Below are positions 51,845 through 60,409 of a DNA stretch of 64,000 bases, in pieces. The stretch lies in assembly GCF_030817415.1 (NCBI RefSeq), contig NZ_JAUSZI010000002.1, positions 10,143,501 through 10,207,500 of the forward strand, in the 5' to 3' direction. Source of the stretch: Streptomyces umbrinus. Lineage in GTDB: Bacteria > Actinomycetota > Actinomycetes > Streptomycetales > Streptomycetaceae. Made by a program: the position numbers and the translations under genes. The notes under the pieces are model-generated. The model made no database searches and was not told the DNA's origin. It worked only from the letters and a program-made list of their open reading frames with translations. Each line of letters opens with the position of its first letter. The first letter of the stretch is position 1.

Positions 51845-53638
51845 TCATGCGAGACGGAGGCCGAAGCCGCGGAGGATATTGATCGCCAGGACGGCATCGG
51901 TCACGGCGGTGAGCGCGTCCGTACCGGCTGCCATGCGGCGCATTGCATCCACCCGCCATCCGCGTGGCAGTCGTGCGAGGCTGGCAGCCATGCGGGCCCC
52001 GGTCTCACGGTCCTGCTGACGGTCCCAGTCGACCTCCCAGTTCCGTCCGGCTGGTGGTGGCGCCTGCCCCGCATGGGCCTGCTGGGACGATGCTCGCAGT
52101 GCCTCGTCGAGCGGTGTTCGTCGAGAAGCGCTATCCGGGGAGCGCTGGCCGCCCAGGACTACCGCTTGCCACTGCGCGGGGAGCTCTTCGAGGATTTTCA
52201 GGTGAGCCTCGGCCATCTCCCCGTGCGTGAGACGGCATGGGGACGACGGCGACCACAGCCGTGTCACTTCGGTGATGTCGCTCGCGTGACTCATCACGGC
52301 GTGTGGCGTCATCGTCCGTACCGAGTCGGTGCGGCTCAGGAGTCGGTACACCGCGGCCTGGTCGCTGTCCGGCAGGAACGTCCAGATGCCGGCGCGAAGC
52401 TCGTCCCAGGTCAGCAGCGTCGCGTCGTGGGCGGCGGCGTGCACCGTCTGCTGGTCGTGGCTTTCGCAGCTTGCCAGTATTTTCAGGGCGGCGCTGATGC
52501 GTCCCGCCCGACGGGGGTTTTCTGCCAGGGTGGCGTCGAGTGAGAAGGAACAGATGCCGGGGTGGTCAGAGAACAGGGCGCATGTGTCCTGTGGCGTCGG
52601 CCCGGTCCTGGGGCAGGTCTCCTTGGCCAGGCAGCGGGGCACTTCGTCGTCGGTCCAGGTGGCCCAAATGGCTCCGGCCTGCGGGATGTCGAACTGCCGG
52701 GCGATGCCCCAGTGACCGTCCCGGCTGTGTTCGGCGAGGACGCACATGATGGAGGAGCGGGCGATCCCCGGGACGCTGGGCCGGTCGGCGTGAGCCTGGG
52801 TCCGGAGGGCCTCGGAGACAGGGACGCGCGCGCCGCATGTGCGCGGACGTGTCAGCGTCGGCACAGGGAGTCCTCCCGGACGTGCTGGATGTTGGGCGGC
52901 GTACAACCTGAGATCCGGCCCTTGGACGACGAGGCCCTGTTGCCGGAGCGGCTTGACTGCCTTCGAGATCGTGTTGGGGCTCACCCCGAACTCGGCGGCC
53001 AGCTCACCATTGGTGGGCAGCCGACTGCCGGGCGGACAGATGCCTTCAAGCAGCCGCTCCCGGAGGACCCGCTCAATGTGGGCGGCGTGCCGCGGCGTCT
53101 TCCCGGGCGGAGGCGCCCCGGGGTGGTGCGGGTCGATGACGTACAGCCCCGGCGGGCTGGTGGCCGCGGCGACGAGCTTGTCCCGCTTCAGCGGTGTCAT
53201 GGCGGCGTGGACCGTCCTGACGGCCACTCCGAATTCCGCAGCCAGGGCCGCCAGCGGCGGCAGCCACGTCCCCACGGGATATGTGGAATTGCGCAGCCGT
53301 TCTTCGAGGACCTGCCCGACCTTCTGGGCCCCGTTGAGGGCTGGTGGCGGTGCCTGCCGTTCGACCGCAACGTATCCACACTGCGGTCTGAAGTGCAGAA
53401 CGCCTGTGTTCACAAAGGGCCGCAGCGCCTGGTGGACGCCCCCCTCGGATATACCGAATTCGCAGGAGAGGACCCGTGCCGTGGGCAGTACTGTCCCGGG
53501 GCCGTACGTGCCATCGGCCAGCCGGCCCTGTATGACCGTACTGAGATGCTCCTCACCCGTGGTCTGCGGCGGGTCCTGTGGCTGCTGGGTGAGGTCGGCA
53601 TGGGCGAGTCCCGCTGCGGGTGTCGGAGGGTGAGTCAA
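51845..53638 (-). CDS. GntR triple winged helix fused to a C-terminal domain of unknown function
   Basis: 597 residues from the TTG at 53638, with GGAG 6 nt upstream. Units: alpha (GTYGPGTVLPTAR, ~29-92), beta (STYPVGTWLPPLA ... GLYVIDPHHPGAPPP, ~100-170) and gamma (CPPGSRLPTNG ... RLYAA, ~180-250). Residues ~265-597 match the stand-alone protein at 43.0-44.1 kb: CGARVPV, AIWATWT, AAHDATLLTWDELR, VVLGGQR, PRGWRVDAMRRMA. It leads the array downstream of the two STAND ATPase genes (95-bp gap). The fusion indicates that the unknown domain works with GntR-type DNA binding. Confidence 0.75.
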   Translation of the reverse strand: MTHPPTPAAGLAHADLTQQPQDPPQTTGEEHLSTVIQGRLADGTYGPGTVLPTARVLSCEFGISEGGVHQALRPFVNTGVLHFRPQCGYVAVERQAPPPALNGAQKVGQVLEERLRNSTYPVGTWLPPLAALAAEFGVAVRTVHAAMTPLKRDKLVAAATSPPGLYVIDPHHPGAPPPGKTPRHAAHIERVLRERLLEGICPPGSRLPTNGELAAEFGVSPNTISKAVKPLRQQGLVVQGPDLRLYAAQHPARPGGLPVPTLTRPRTCGARVPVSEALRTQAHADRPSVPGIARSSIMCVLAEHSRDGHWGIARQFDIPQAGAIWATWTDDEVPRCLAKETCPRTGPTPQDTCALFSDHPGICSFSLDATLAENPRRAGRISAALKILASCESHDQQTVHAAAHDATLLTWDELRAGIWTFLPDSDQAAVYRLLSRTDSVRTMTPHAVMSHASDITEVTRLWSPSSPCRLTHGEMAEAHLKILEELPAQWQAVVLGGQRSPDSASRRTPLDEALRASSQQAHAGQAPPPAGRNWEVDWDRQQDRETGARMAASLARLPRGWRVDAMRRMAAGTDALTAVTDAVLAINILRGFGLRLA

Positions 53639-53733
53639 CGTGCTCTCCTGGCGGTGCACATGGGGTGGGTGGAACATCGGGCAGCGATGTTTCGGCTTCT
53701 TCGAAGCGGCCGTCACGAGGGACGGGGCGACGA

Positions 53734-55950
53734 TCAACCGAGGTCGAGCAGCCGCTGGCGTACGCGGTCTGCGTCGCTCGGGCTGACGCGTTCGTAGATG
53801 CTCAGCGCGACGGCGTAGAGAGCCGCAGCCTCCCCGCGGCGGCGAGTGGTCTGGAGGCTCTGGCCGAGCAGCTCACGGCTGCGTGCCTGCGAGCGGGGCG
53901 GGCCAATGCGGTCGCACTCATCGACGGCCCACCGTCCGTACTCCTCGCCCGTGTCGGGGTCGCCGTCGAGCGTGAGGGCGTAGCCGTACAAGGCCGTGGC
54001 CCGCGCCGCGTCGAGACGGTCCCGCAAGTTGGTCAGCGTCTGGCAGGCGTCGGCGAGGATCTCGACCGCGGGGGCGGCTTGGTTGAGCTGAGTCAGGGCG
54101 TCGCCCAGGCACATGCCGGTGATGGCCACGCTGCGCTGGAACGTGATCAGGTCGTCCTCGTCACCGCTGGCCTTGGCAGCGGTGACGAGCCGGGCGCGGT
54201 GCTCGCGCGCCTGACGCAGGAAGCGTTCCGCCACGTGCGGGCGCTGGGCCGCAAGGTGGGTGGCGCCCAGCTCGTGCAGGGCGTGCGCCTCGGCACGGGC
54301 GTCGCAGGCAGTCCGAGCCAGGTGAAGGAGCTGCTCGAAGGCTTCAAGGGCGTCAGCGTGCTGGCCGGCGCTGCGCAGGCCGATCGCCCAGGTCGCGAGG
54401 ATCTCCAGTTCGGCAATGGCGTTTCCGCAGCGGCGGGCCGCACCGAGGGCGAGTCGGTGGGTCGCGTCCCACAGGTCGTAGTCGTGGGTGGCGCGCAGCA
54501 GCGGCCAGAGCGTATGCGTGAGCTGCCACACCATCGAGTCGATTCTGGCGGGGACTGCCGCCTCGATCGCGGCTCGAAGGTTGTCCCGCTGAGCCTTCAG
54601 CCACCCCAGCGCGCCCTCGGCATCAGCGAATTCGAGTGGTTCCTGGGGCGGGTAGAGGTAGTCCCGGTCAAGGAGACGGTGGTTGGGGGCAGCGCGGCGC
54701 TCGGCTCGGGTAGCCGTGTACAGATAGAAGCCCAGGGCCTGTCGCAGCACTCGTGCGGGCTCGCCAGATGCCGCCTCCTGGGTGAAGAGGCGGCGGGCGT
54801 GTTCACGGGCTTTGTCGTGGAACTGGTAGACCGGGCCTCGCGCTGCGGTGTCCGGGGCGGGGCGGGCTTCGATCAGTTGCGCGGCGCACAGTACCTGCAG
54901 GACCTCGGCGGCGGCCTGCCGGGTCAGCCCGGACACGGCCGCGGTCAGCGCGGCGTCGACGTCCAGAACGAACAGATGGCCCAGCCGCCGGTACACGGCG
55001 GCGGCGGTGGTGGGCAGCGCCGCGTAGCGGGTGTCGAAGGCCGCAGTCATAGCCGCCTCCTGGCGGTCGAGGACGGGTCGGTCGGTGTGCACGGTGCTGT
55101 GCGTGCCGCACAGTGCAGTGGTCAGCTCGCCAAGTGCCCGCTCCGGGCGGCCGGCCAGGGTGTTGACGGCCACGGTCAGGGCCAACGGAAGCCCGCCGCA
55201 CAGACTTGCGATCCGGGCAGCAGCCCGGCGGTCACCGGCGATCCGATCGGCGCCCAGGACCAGCGAAAGGTACGCGAGCGAGGCTTGTGCATCGAAGGGG
55301 GACAGTCGGTGGAGTACCGCCCCGTGGCCGGCGAGGTCCGCCAGGGGCTCATGGCTCGTGGTGACGACAAGGTGGCCGGGGCCACCGGGCAGCAGCGCTT
55401 TGACCTGGTGGGCGTCGGTCGCGTTGTCCAGCAGGACGCACACGGGCCGGTCGGGGTTGGCTGCGGTCACCGAGCGCCACCACGCGCCGAGTTCCTCGGA
55501 TGTGGTGGCGCGGATGCCGGGCCGCGTGGCGTGCAGGAACCGGGTGAGTATCTCGGCGGTGGAGGCGCGGCGCCCGGGCGCGTAGCCGCGGAGATCGGCG
55601 TACAGCGCTCCGCCGGGGAACCGTTCGTGATGCTGGCGCAGGAACCGGCCGGCGAGCGTGGTCTTGCCGACGCCGCCGGGTCCGCTGATCGCGATGACGC
55701 GCACGGTGTCCGGGGCCATACGGTCCAACCCGGCTGTCAGGCTGGCCAGGTCGTCGGTCCGGTCCGTCCACGCGCCGGGGTCGGGCAGGAGCTGTCGGGG
55801 CGTGGGCGCAGTGAACCCCGCCTCGTGGACATGGACCTGGCTGATGGTGTGAGCCTGCACACTGGTCCCGTTCGTGATGTTCCCCGCCACGTGGTTGGAG
55901 TGCGCGGCCGCTGGGCCTTGTGTGGCGTCTGCGGGATGAGGGCCGGTCAC
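53734..55950 (-). CDS. NLR-like STAND ATPase with TPRs and N-terminal amyloid-like motif
   Basis: 738 residues from the GTG at 55950, overlapping the stop of the upstream paralogue as GTGA. Residues ~19-42 hold a short polar repeat (GNITNGTSVQAHTISQVHV) like the RHIM-type bacterial amyloid signalling motifs. Walker A GPGGVGKTT is at 90-98; CVLLDN is the Walker B region. LPLALTVA marks the NB-ARC GLPL motif. From ~430 to the end are TPR-like helices. Such proteins oligomerise on sensing a signal and recruit effectors by amyloid templating, or act as AfsR-type regulators without DNA-binding domain. Confidence 0.8.
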   Translation of the reverse strand: MTGPHPADATQGPAAAHSNHVAGNITNGTSVQAHTISQVHVHEAGFTAPTPRQLLPDPGAWTDRTDDLASLTAGLDRMAPDTVRVIAISGPGGVGKTTLAGRFLRQHHERFPGGALYADLRGYAPGRRASTAEILTRFLHATRPGIRATTSEELGAWWRSVTAANPDRPVCVLLDNATDAHQVKALLPGGPGHLVVTTSHEPLADLAGHGAVLHRLSPFDAQASLAYLSLVLGADRIAGDRRAAARIASLCGGLPLALTVAVNTLAGRPERALGELTTALCGTHSTVHTDRPVLDRQEAAMTAAFDTRYAALPTTAAAVYRRLGHLFVLDVDAALTAAVSGLTRQAAAEVLQVLCAAQLIEARPAPDTAARGPVYQFHDKAREHARRLFTQEAASGEPARVLRQALGFYLYTATRAERRAAPNHRLLDRDYLYPPQEPLEFADAEGALGWLKAQRDNLRAAIEAAVPARIDSMVWQLTHTLWPLLRATHDYDLWDATHRLALGAARRCGNAIAELEILATWAIGLRSAGQHADALEAFEQLLHLARTACDARAEAHALHELGATHLAAQRPHVAERFLRQAREHRARLVTAAKASGDEDDLITFQRSVAITGMCLGDALTQLNQAAPAVEILADACQTLTNLRDRLDAARATALYGYALTLDGDPDTGEEYGRWAVDECDRIGPPRSQARSRELLGQSLQTTRRRGEAAALYAVALSIYERVSPSDADRVRQRLLDLG

Positions 55951-58058
55951 AGGGCCAGTTCCCGCTGCCGGAGGTGCTCGGCGTAGGCAGGGCGGATCGT
56001 GGCCATCAGATCGGCGGCCTGCCGGTAACGCCGGCGGGCGGCATCGAGATTGCCGTGCCCGTGGTGGGCCCCCGCGAGCATGTCGAGGGCCCGGGCGCAC
56101 ATCCGCGTGCTGCCATGGGCACCCAGCTTCTCCACGGCCTCCGTCAGCTCGCGGATGCCGGCGTCGACGTCGCCGTTCAGCGTGAGAGCGTGGCCGTGGA
56201 AGGCCAGGGCTCGGTCAGCGTCGTACTGATCCCCGACCGCGAGGAGCCCGTCCCGGGCGCGGGTGAACAACGCCAGGGCCTGGGCGCGGTCGCTCTGGGC
56301 GGTGGCGATCTCGCCGAGGACGATCGTGGCCAGGGCGACCCCGCGCGGGTAGTCGCAGGCGGTCCAGAGCTGGATCGCCTCGGTGAGGAGGGGGATGGCT
56401 TTCTGGTGCTCCCCGGTGTCGTGGTAGCACGCGCCGAGCCCCAACAGTGCCTGTCCCTCGTCGCGTACGGCGTCGTCCTTGTCGTGCGCGGTGCTGGGGG
56501 CGCGGGCTTCGCGCAGGGCGTCGGTGTACCAGTGGATGGCGGTGCTCCAGCGGTCGGCCTGGCTGAGGCCGATGGCACCGGACAGGAGCATCTGGCGCAC
56601 TGCGGCCGGGTTGTCGGCCTGCCGGGCTGACGCGACGCCGAGCTCGTGGAGCTCTACCCACAGGTCGTAGGGGTGTCGGCGGTGCAGGAGCGGCCAGACG
56701 GCGTCGACCTGCTGCCAGGCAGCCTCATGCCATTCGTGGTCCCGGGCCGCCCGCACGATGCCGGGGAGATTTCGCTGATGGGACGCGAGCCACGCCAATG
56801 CCCCTGGATCGTCATCGAAAGGGAGGCGCTCTGGCACGCCCTCCGGCACCAGGCCCTGCTTGAGGCGGAGAGTGGCCTGGGCGGGGCTGAGCCGCAGCTG
56901 TACCTGGGTGGCTATCGCCAGCATCCACGCGCACAGCCGTTGCAGGGCATCGTCCCGCGCCTCGTCCCTATCGTGGTGAAGGGCCAAGTACCGGGCGTGG
57001 TCGCGCTGGGATTCGCCCATCCGATAGCGCGTGGGCCGTGCCTCATCGCCTGCGAGTTCTTCCAGCAGGTGTTCGTCGGTCAGCGTGTCCAGCAGGTACC
57101 CCGCGGTCGCCAGGGGTATGGAGGCGACCGCGGCGGCCATGTCGGGGTCGATGTCCTCGACGGGCAGTATGGCGAGCTGGCGGTAGAGGCGCTGTGCGTC
57201 TGCTTCCAGGTCGCCGTATGCCTTGTTCAGGGCTGCGGTGGTGGCCATCCGGGCGAAGTCCTCGGGGTGTGGGCGGGCGTTGGTGGTGGGAGTGAGGGGG
57301 TCCACGAGGGACGAAAGGCGCCGATGGGGGCGAGAGCGAAGGCGCGCGCCGGCCAGTACGAGAGGCAGGGCGAGATGACCGCAGACGCGTACGAGCTGCT
57401 CGGCGGCGTCGGGCTCGGCCGCGACGCGATCCTCACCCGCGAAGCGGGCCAGCAGGTCTACGCCCGCTCCGGTCGGGAACGGGCCGATCTGATGGAGGTC
57501 GGCGCCGTCCACGGCCAGTTCCCACAGAGAGCGCTGGCTGGTCACCAGGGTCATGCTCGGGGACCCGGCCGGCAGCAGAGGCCGCACCTGGTCGGCCGTC
57601 CGGGCGCTGTCGAGCAGACACGCGACCGAGCGGCCGGCGGTGACCGAGCGCCACACCGAGGTCAGTTCGTGGAGATCTGCCGGGAAGGCTTCTACACCGA
57701 GTGCGTGCAGCCACTGCTGGAGAACACTCTCCGGTCTGACCGGCCCGTCCCGTCCGCTCAGGTTGGCGTACAGCTGACCGTCCGGATATGCGTCCTGGCC
57801 ATGGAGCCACTGGACGGCGAGCGCACTTTTGCCGACCCCAGCGATCCCGCTGAGCACGACGACGTCGGTGCCTCCCACACGGACAGCGTCCAGTGCCTCC
57901 CTCTCCGTCGACCGGTCGGTGAAGTGCCGAGGTGCGAGGGGCAGTTGACGTGGCACCGGGCGCGGCGTGCGCAGGGCCGGGAGGTGGATGCCGCCCTGGA
58001 TCTGGCCGGCCTGGATCACCACCGCACTCTGGACGGCCGCGCTGATCTCATTGGTCAT
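55947..58058 (-). CDS. NLR-like STAND ATPase with TPRs and N-terminal amyloid-like motif
   Basis: 703 residues from the ATG at 58058. It begins MTNEISAAVQ then SAVVIQAGQIQGGIHL, a close match in form to the BASS/RHIM-like VVQAGxIxGG motifs known from actinobacterial NLR-type proteins. Walker A GIAGVGKSAL lies at 71-80, SVACLLDSA is the Walker B region and HLALPLVLAGA the GLPL motif. The C-terminal half is TPR-like. The upstream ribosome binding site is weak. It is the first gene of the operon that runs into the GntR array. No obvious cell-killing effector with a matching motif lies beside it. Confidence 0.8.
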   Translation of the reverse strand: MTNEISAAVQSAVVIQAGQIQGGIHLPALRTPRPVPRQLPLAPRHFTDRSTEREALDAVRVGGTDVVVLSGIAGVGKSALAVQWLHGQDAYPDGQLYANLSGRDGPVRPESVLQQWLHALGVEAFPADLHELTSVWRSVTAGRSVACLLDSARTADQVRPLLPAGSPSMTLVTSQRSLWELAVDGADLHQIGPFPTGAGVDLLARFAGEDRVAAEPDAAEQLVRVCGHLALPLVLAGARLRSRPHRRLSSLVDPLTPTTNARPHPEDFARMATTAALNKAYGDLEADAQRLYRQLAILPVEDIDPDMAAAVASIPLATAGYLLDTLTDEHLLEELAGDEARPTRYRMGESQRDHARYLALHHDRDEARDDALQRLCAWMLAIATQVQLRLSPAQATLRLKQGLVPEGVPERLPFDDDPGALAWLASHQRNLPGIVRAARDHEWHEAAWQQVDAVWPLLHRRHPYDLWVELHELGVASARQADNPAAVRQMLLSGAIGLSQADRWSTAIHWYTDALREARAPSTAHDKDDAVRDEGQALLGLGACYHDTGEHQKAIPLLTEAIQLWTACDYPRGVALATIVLGEIATAQSDRAQALALFTRARDGLLAVGDQYDADRALAFHGHALTLNGDVDAGIRELTEAVEKLGAHGSTRMCARALDMLAGAHHGHGNLDAARRRYRQAADLMATIRPAYAEHLRQRELAL

Positions 58059-58606
58059 CGCGACCGCCGCTCGCCCGCGACGGCGACCGCGCCAACAAGG
58101 AGGGCCAAGTGTCCGGCGCACTGTCGACGCTCATACCCTCGCCTTGTCGTCGGGGCGGGCCGGAAGCCCCGGACCAGCCGGACACCGGCGGGCCCGGATG
58201 CCGGGTGACGTGAACCGGGGCGACGATCGCGGTGTAGCGGCCGGTGGGGATGCTCACCCGCCCTCGGGAGCCCACATCGGGTGGCTGTCGCGCCCAACGC
58301 GGACGGAGGGCCGGGGAAGGTTGTCTGGTCACGGGGTCCTTCAAGGGGGGGTGAGGGCGATGGCGGCGTAGGCCGGGGAGGTTCCTGTGCGGTGAGGACG
58401 CCTCGTTGCCGGGCTGGCAGTGCGTGGTCTCGGTGAGGCCGGGAGCCAGCGCCTCCCATCCGTCGCGCTGGTGCAAGGCGGCCGACTGGCTCGCGGCGTA
58501 GCCCGGCGCACTTCGCAGGGCAGGACATCTCCTGGCCTCGCCGGGTGCGAAGCACGAAGGCCTGAGCCCATGAAGAGACCCAGTGGCGCTCGCGAACCGG
58601 ACCGCA
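58059..58606. other. Intergenic region upstream of the STAND operon
   Basis: About 550 bp between the methyltransferase stop and the first STAND gene. No gene supported. It should contain the promoter of the STAND/GntR operon. Confidence 0.45.
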
Positions 58607-59401
58607 TTACAGCTTGCGGCCGATACCGCCGTAGACGTCCGTCGGCTGAGGCGTGGTGCCCGGCTCGGGGCGCCACAGCGGGCAGGACACGATGCCGGGA
58701 CCGATCAGCTCTAGGCCTTTGTAGTAGGCAGCGAGCTGCCCGGGGCTGCGCAGCACGTACGGGACGGCCCCGGTGTTGTTATAGCCCTGCTGGGCCTTTC
58801 TGAGTTCGGCGTCGGTGTCGATGCCGTCGTAGTGCACGAAGTAGCTGCCCGGTGGCAGGGCCTTCTGGAGGCGATGAGCGATCTTCTGAGCCTCTTCGAA
58901 GTCCCGGATATGGCCAAGGATGCCCATGAGCATCAGCGCAACAGGCCTGTTGAAGTCCAGGATCTTGCCGGCCCCTTCCAGGATCTGTTCGGGTTCGTGC
59001 AGGTCCGCCTCGATGTAGTCGGTGAGGCCCTCGGGGGTGCTTTTGAGGAGGGCCGCGGCGTGGCTCAGGACGAGCGGGTCGTTGTCCACGTAGACGATGC
59101 GCGACGTGGGCGCCACGCGCTGGGCGACCTGGTGGGTGTTGTCTTCCGTCGGCAGGCCGGTGCCAATGTCCAGGAACTGGCGGACGCCCTTCACGGACGC
59201 GGCCCATGTCACTGCGCGGATCAGGAACTGGCGGGACTCAAGGGCCATCGTCTCAATGTTGGGAGCGATCGCACGGTAGGCGTCGCCCGCCTCCTGGTCG
59301 ACGGGGTAATTGTCCTTACCGCCCAGCCAGTAGTTCCAGATACGGGCCGAGTGCGGCACCGTGGAGTCGATCTGGTGCCGTGGGTTGACCGGACTGTTCA
59401 A
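58607..59401 (-). CDS. S-adenosyl methyltransferase, PF04672/DUF574 type (second copy)
   Basis: 264 residues from the TTG at 59401, with GGAG 6 nt upstream. It has the family opening IDSTVPHSARIWNYWLGGKDNYPVDQ in pieces, FLDIGTGLPTEDNTHQVA, YVDNDPLVL and LMLMGILGH. The length is identical to the copy at 9.7-10.5 kb and the two align throughout. The substrate is unknown. No XRE-DUF5753 partner lies beside this copy. Confidence 0.85.
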   Translation of the reverse strand: MNSPVNPRHQIDSTVPHSARIWNYWLGGKDNYPVDQEAGDAYRAIAPNIETMALESRQFLIRAVTWAASVKGVRQFLDIGTGLPTEDNTHQVAQRVAPTSRIVYVDNDPLVLSHAAALLKSTPEGLTDYIEADLHEPEQILEGAGKILDFNRPVALMLMGILGHIRDFEEAQKIAHRLQKALPPGSYFVHYDGIDTDAELRKAQQGYNNTGAVPYVLRSPGQLAAYYKGLELIGPGIVSCPLWRPEPGTTPQPTDVYGGIGRKL

Positions 59402-59630
59402 AGTCTTCTCCAAGAGCGGTGGTTCGTCGGCCAGGCCTGCTGGTGACGAGGGGTGGATGGAACTCCGTGACCTGACGTGCGCGGACTCGGAGGTCGTCGA
59501 CCGTGGCTCAGACCCGGAGGCCGCGGACCCACACGGCTGGTGGAGCGCTGCGGCATAAAGGAGGAAGGCGGGATGGTCGGGCCGCACAGTCGTAGTCCTT
59601 GATCTACTTCTTGGGAATCTGCCTTGGCCG

Positions 59631-60137
59631 TCAGGAGGTGAGGTCGTGCGGCGCCAGGCGGGTGGCGTTGCGGCGCAGCCCTTCGGCCATGCCGGCGCGG
59701 GAGTAGACGACTTTGACGGCGTGGTGGTCGCTGATGCCGGTGGTGTCGATGACGCTGACCGCGATGACGGCGTTGGTGAGCCAAGGGTCGTTGTAGATGC
59801 GATCGATGCGCCGTTCTCCGCCTTGGCCGGGCTTGTCCCGACCGGCGGTGGCAACGAGCGCGTCAGGTTGGCGAAGTGTGTGCGCGGCATACCGGGCGGG
59901 GTCGTGCAGGCCGGCGCCCAGGAGGGTCTCATCGGCGTAGGTGCAGCTGACGCGCGTTCCGTCCGGGCCGGGATTCGTGCGGTGCATCATGTGCAGCTGG
60001 TCGGTGATGTCCCCGTTGGCCCAGTCGAGCCACCGCTGAGGGGCTCGCTTGTCTTCGTCGGGGCCGCCGTCGTGCTCGATGTTGGAAGTCATCACCGTGA
60101 CCACGGGTTCGCGGGGCCGGCTGCGCGTACTGGTCAA
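59631..60137 (-). pseudogene. EEP-fold (endonuclease/exonuclease/phosphatase) protein with internal deletion
   Basis: 168 residues from the TTG at 60137 (GGGAGG 5 nt upstream). The N-terminus VVTVMTSNIEHDGG is the first EEP block. After APQRW the sequence jumps to LDWANGDITDQLHMMHR, and the end has the last blocks RRIDRIYNDPW and GISDHHAVKVV. The central blocks with the active-site Glu and GDxN are missing, about 130-150 residues compared with usual relatives. The frame is preserved. Probably catalytically dead. Confidence 0.65.
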
Positions 60138-60409
60138 GATGTCCTCCCGGGGGTCGCAAGGTCGTGGAAACGGGGGGTGGGGTTCAGTGGTGCAAGCGGT
60201 GAGCCGGCTGAACCAGGGGCGGATGGGCCGCTGGTAAGCCCTTCGGCTCTCGGGAGACAGTGGCGGGCGCCCGGCACGGGGACGGTTCGTCGTCCCCGCG
60301 CCGGGTTGCCGTCCCGCGCTCGGCAACGGGGGGTGCCTAGCGTGAGACGTGGGACCCGCACACGGCTATGCGGATTCACGGGGTGCCGTGCGCGGGGTCT
60401 GTGCCGCCG

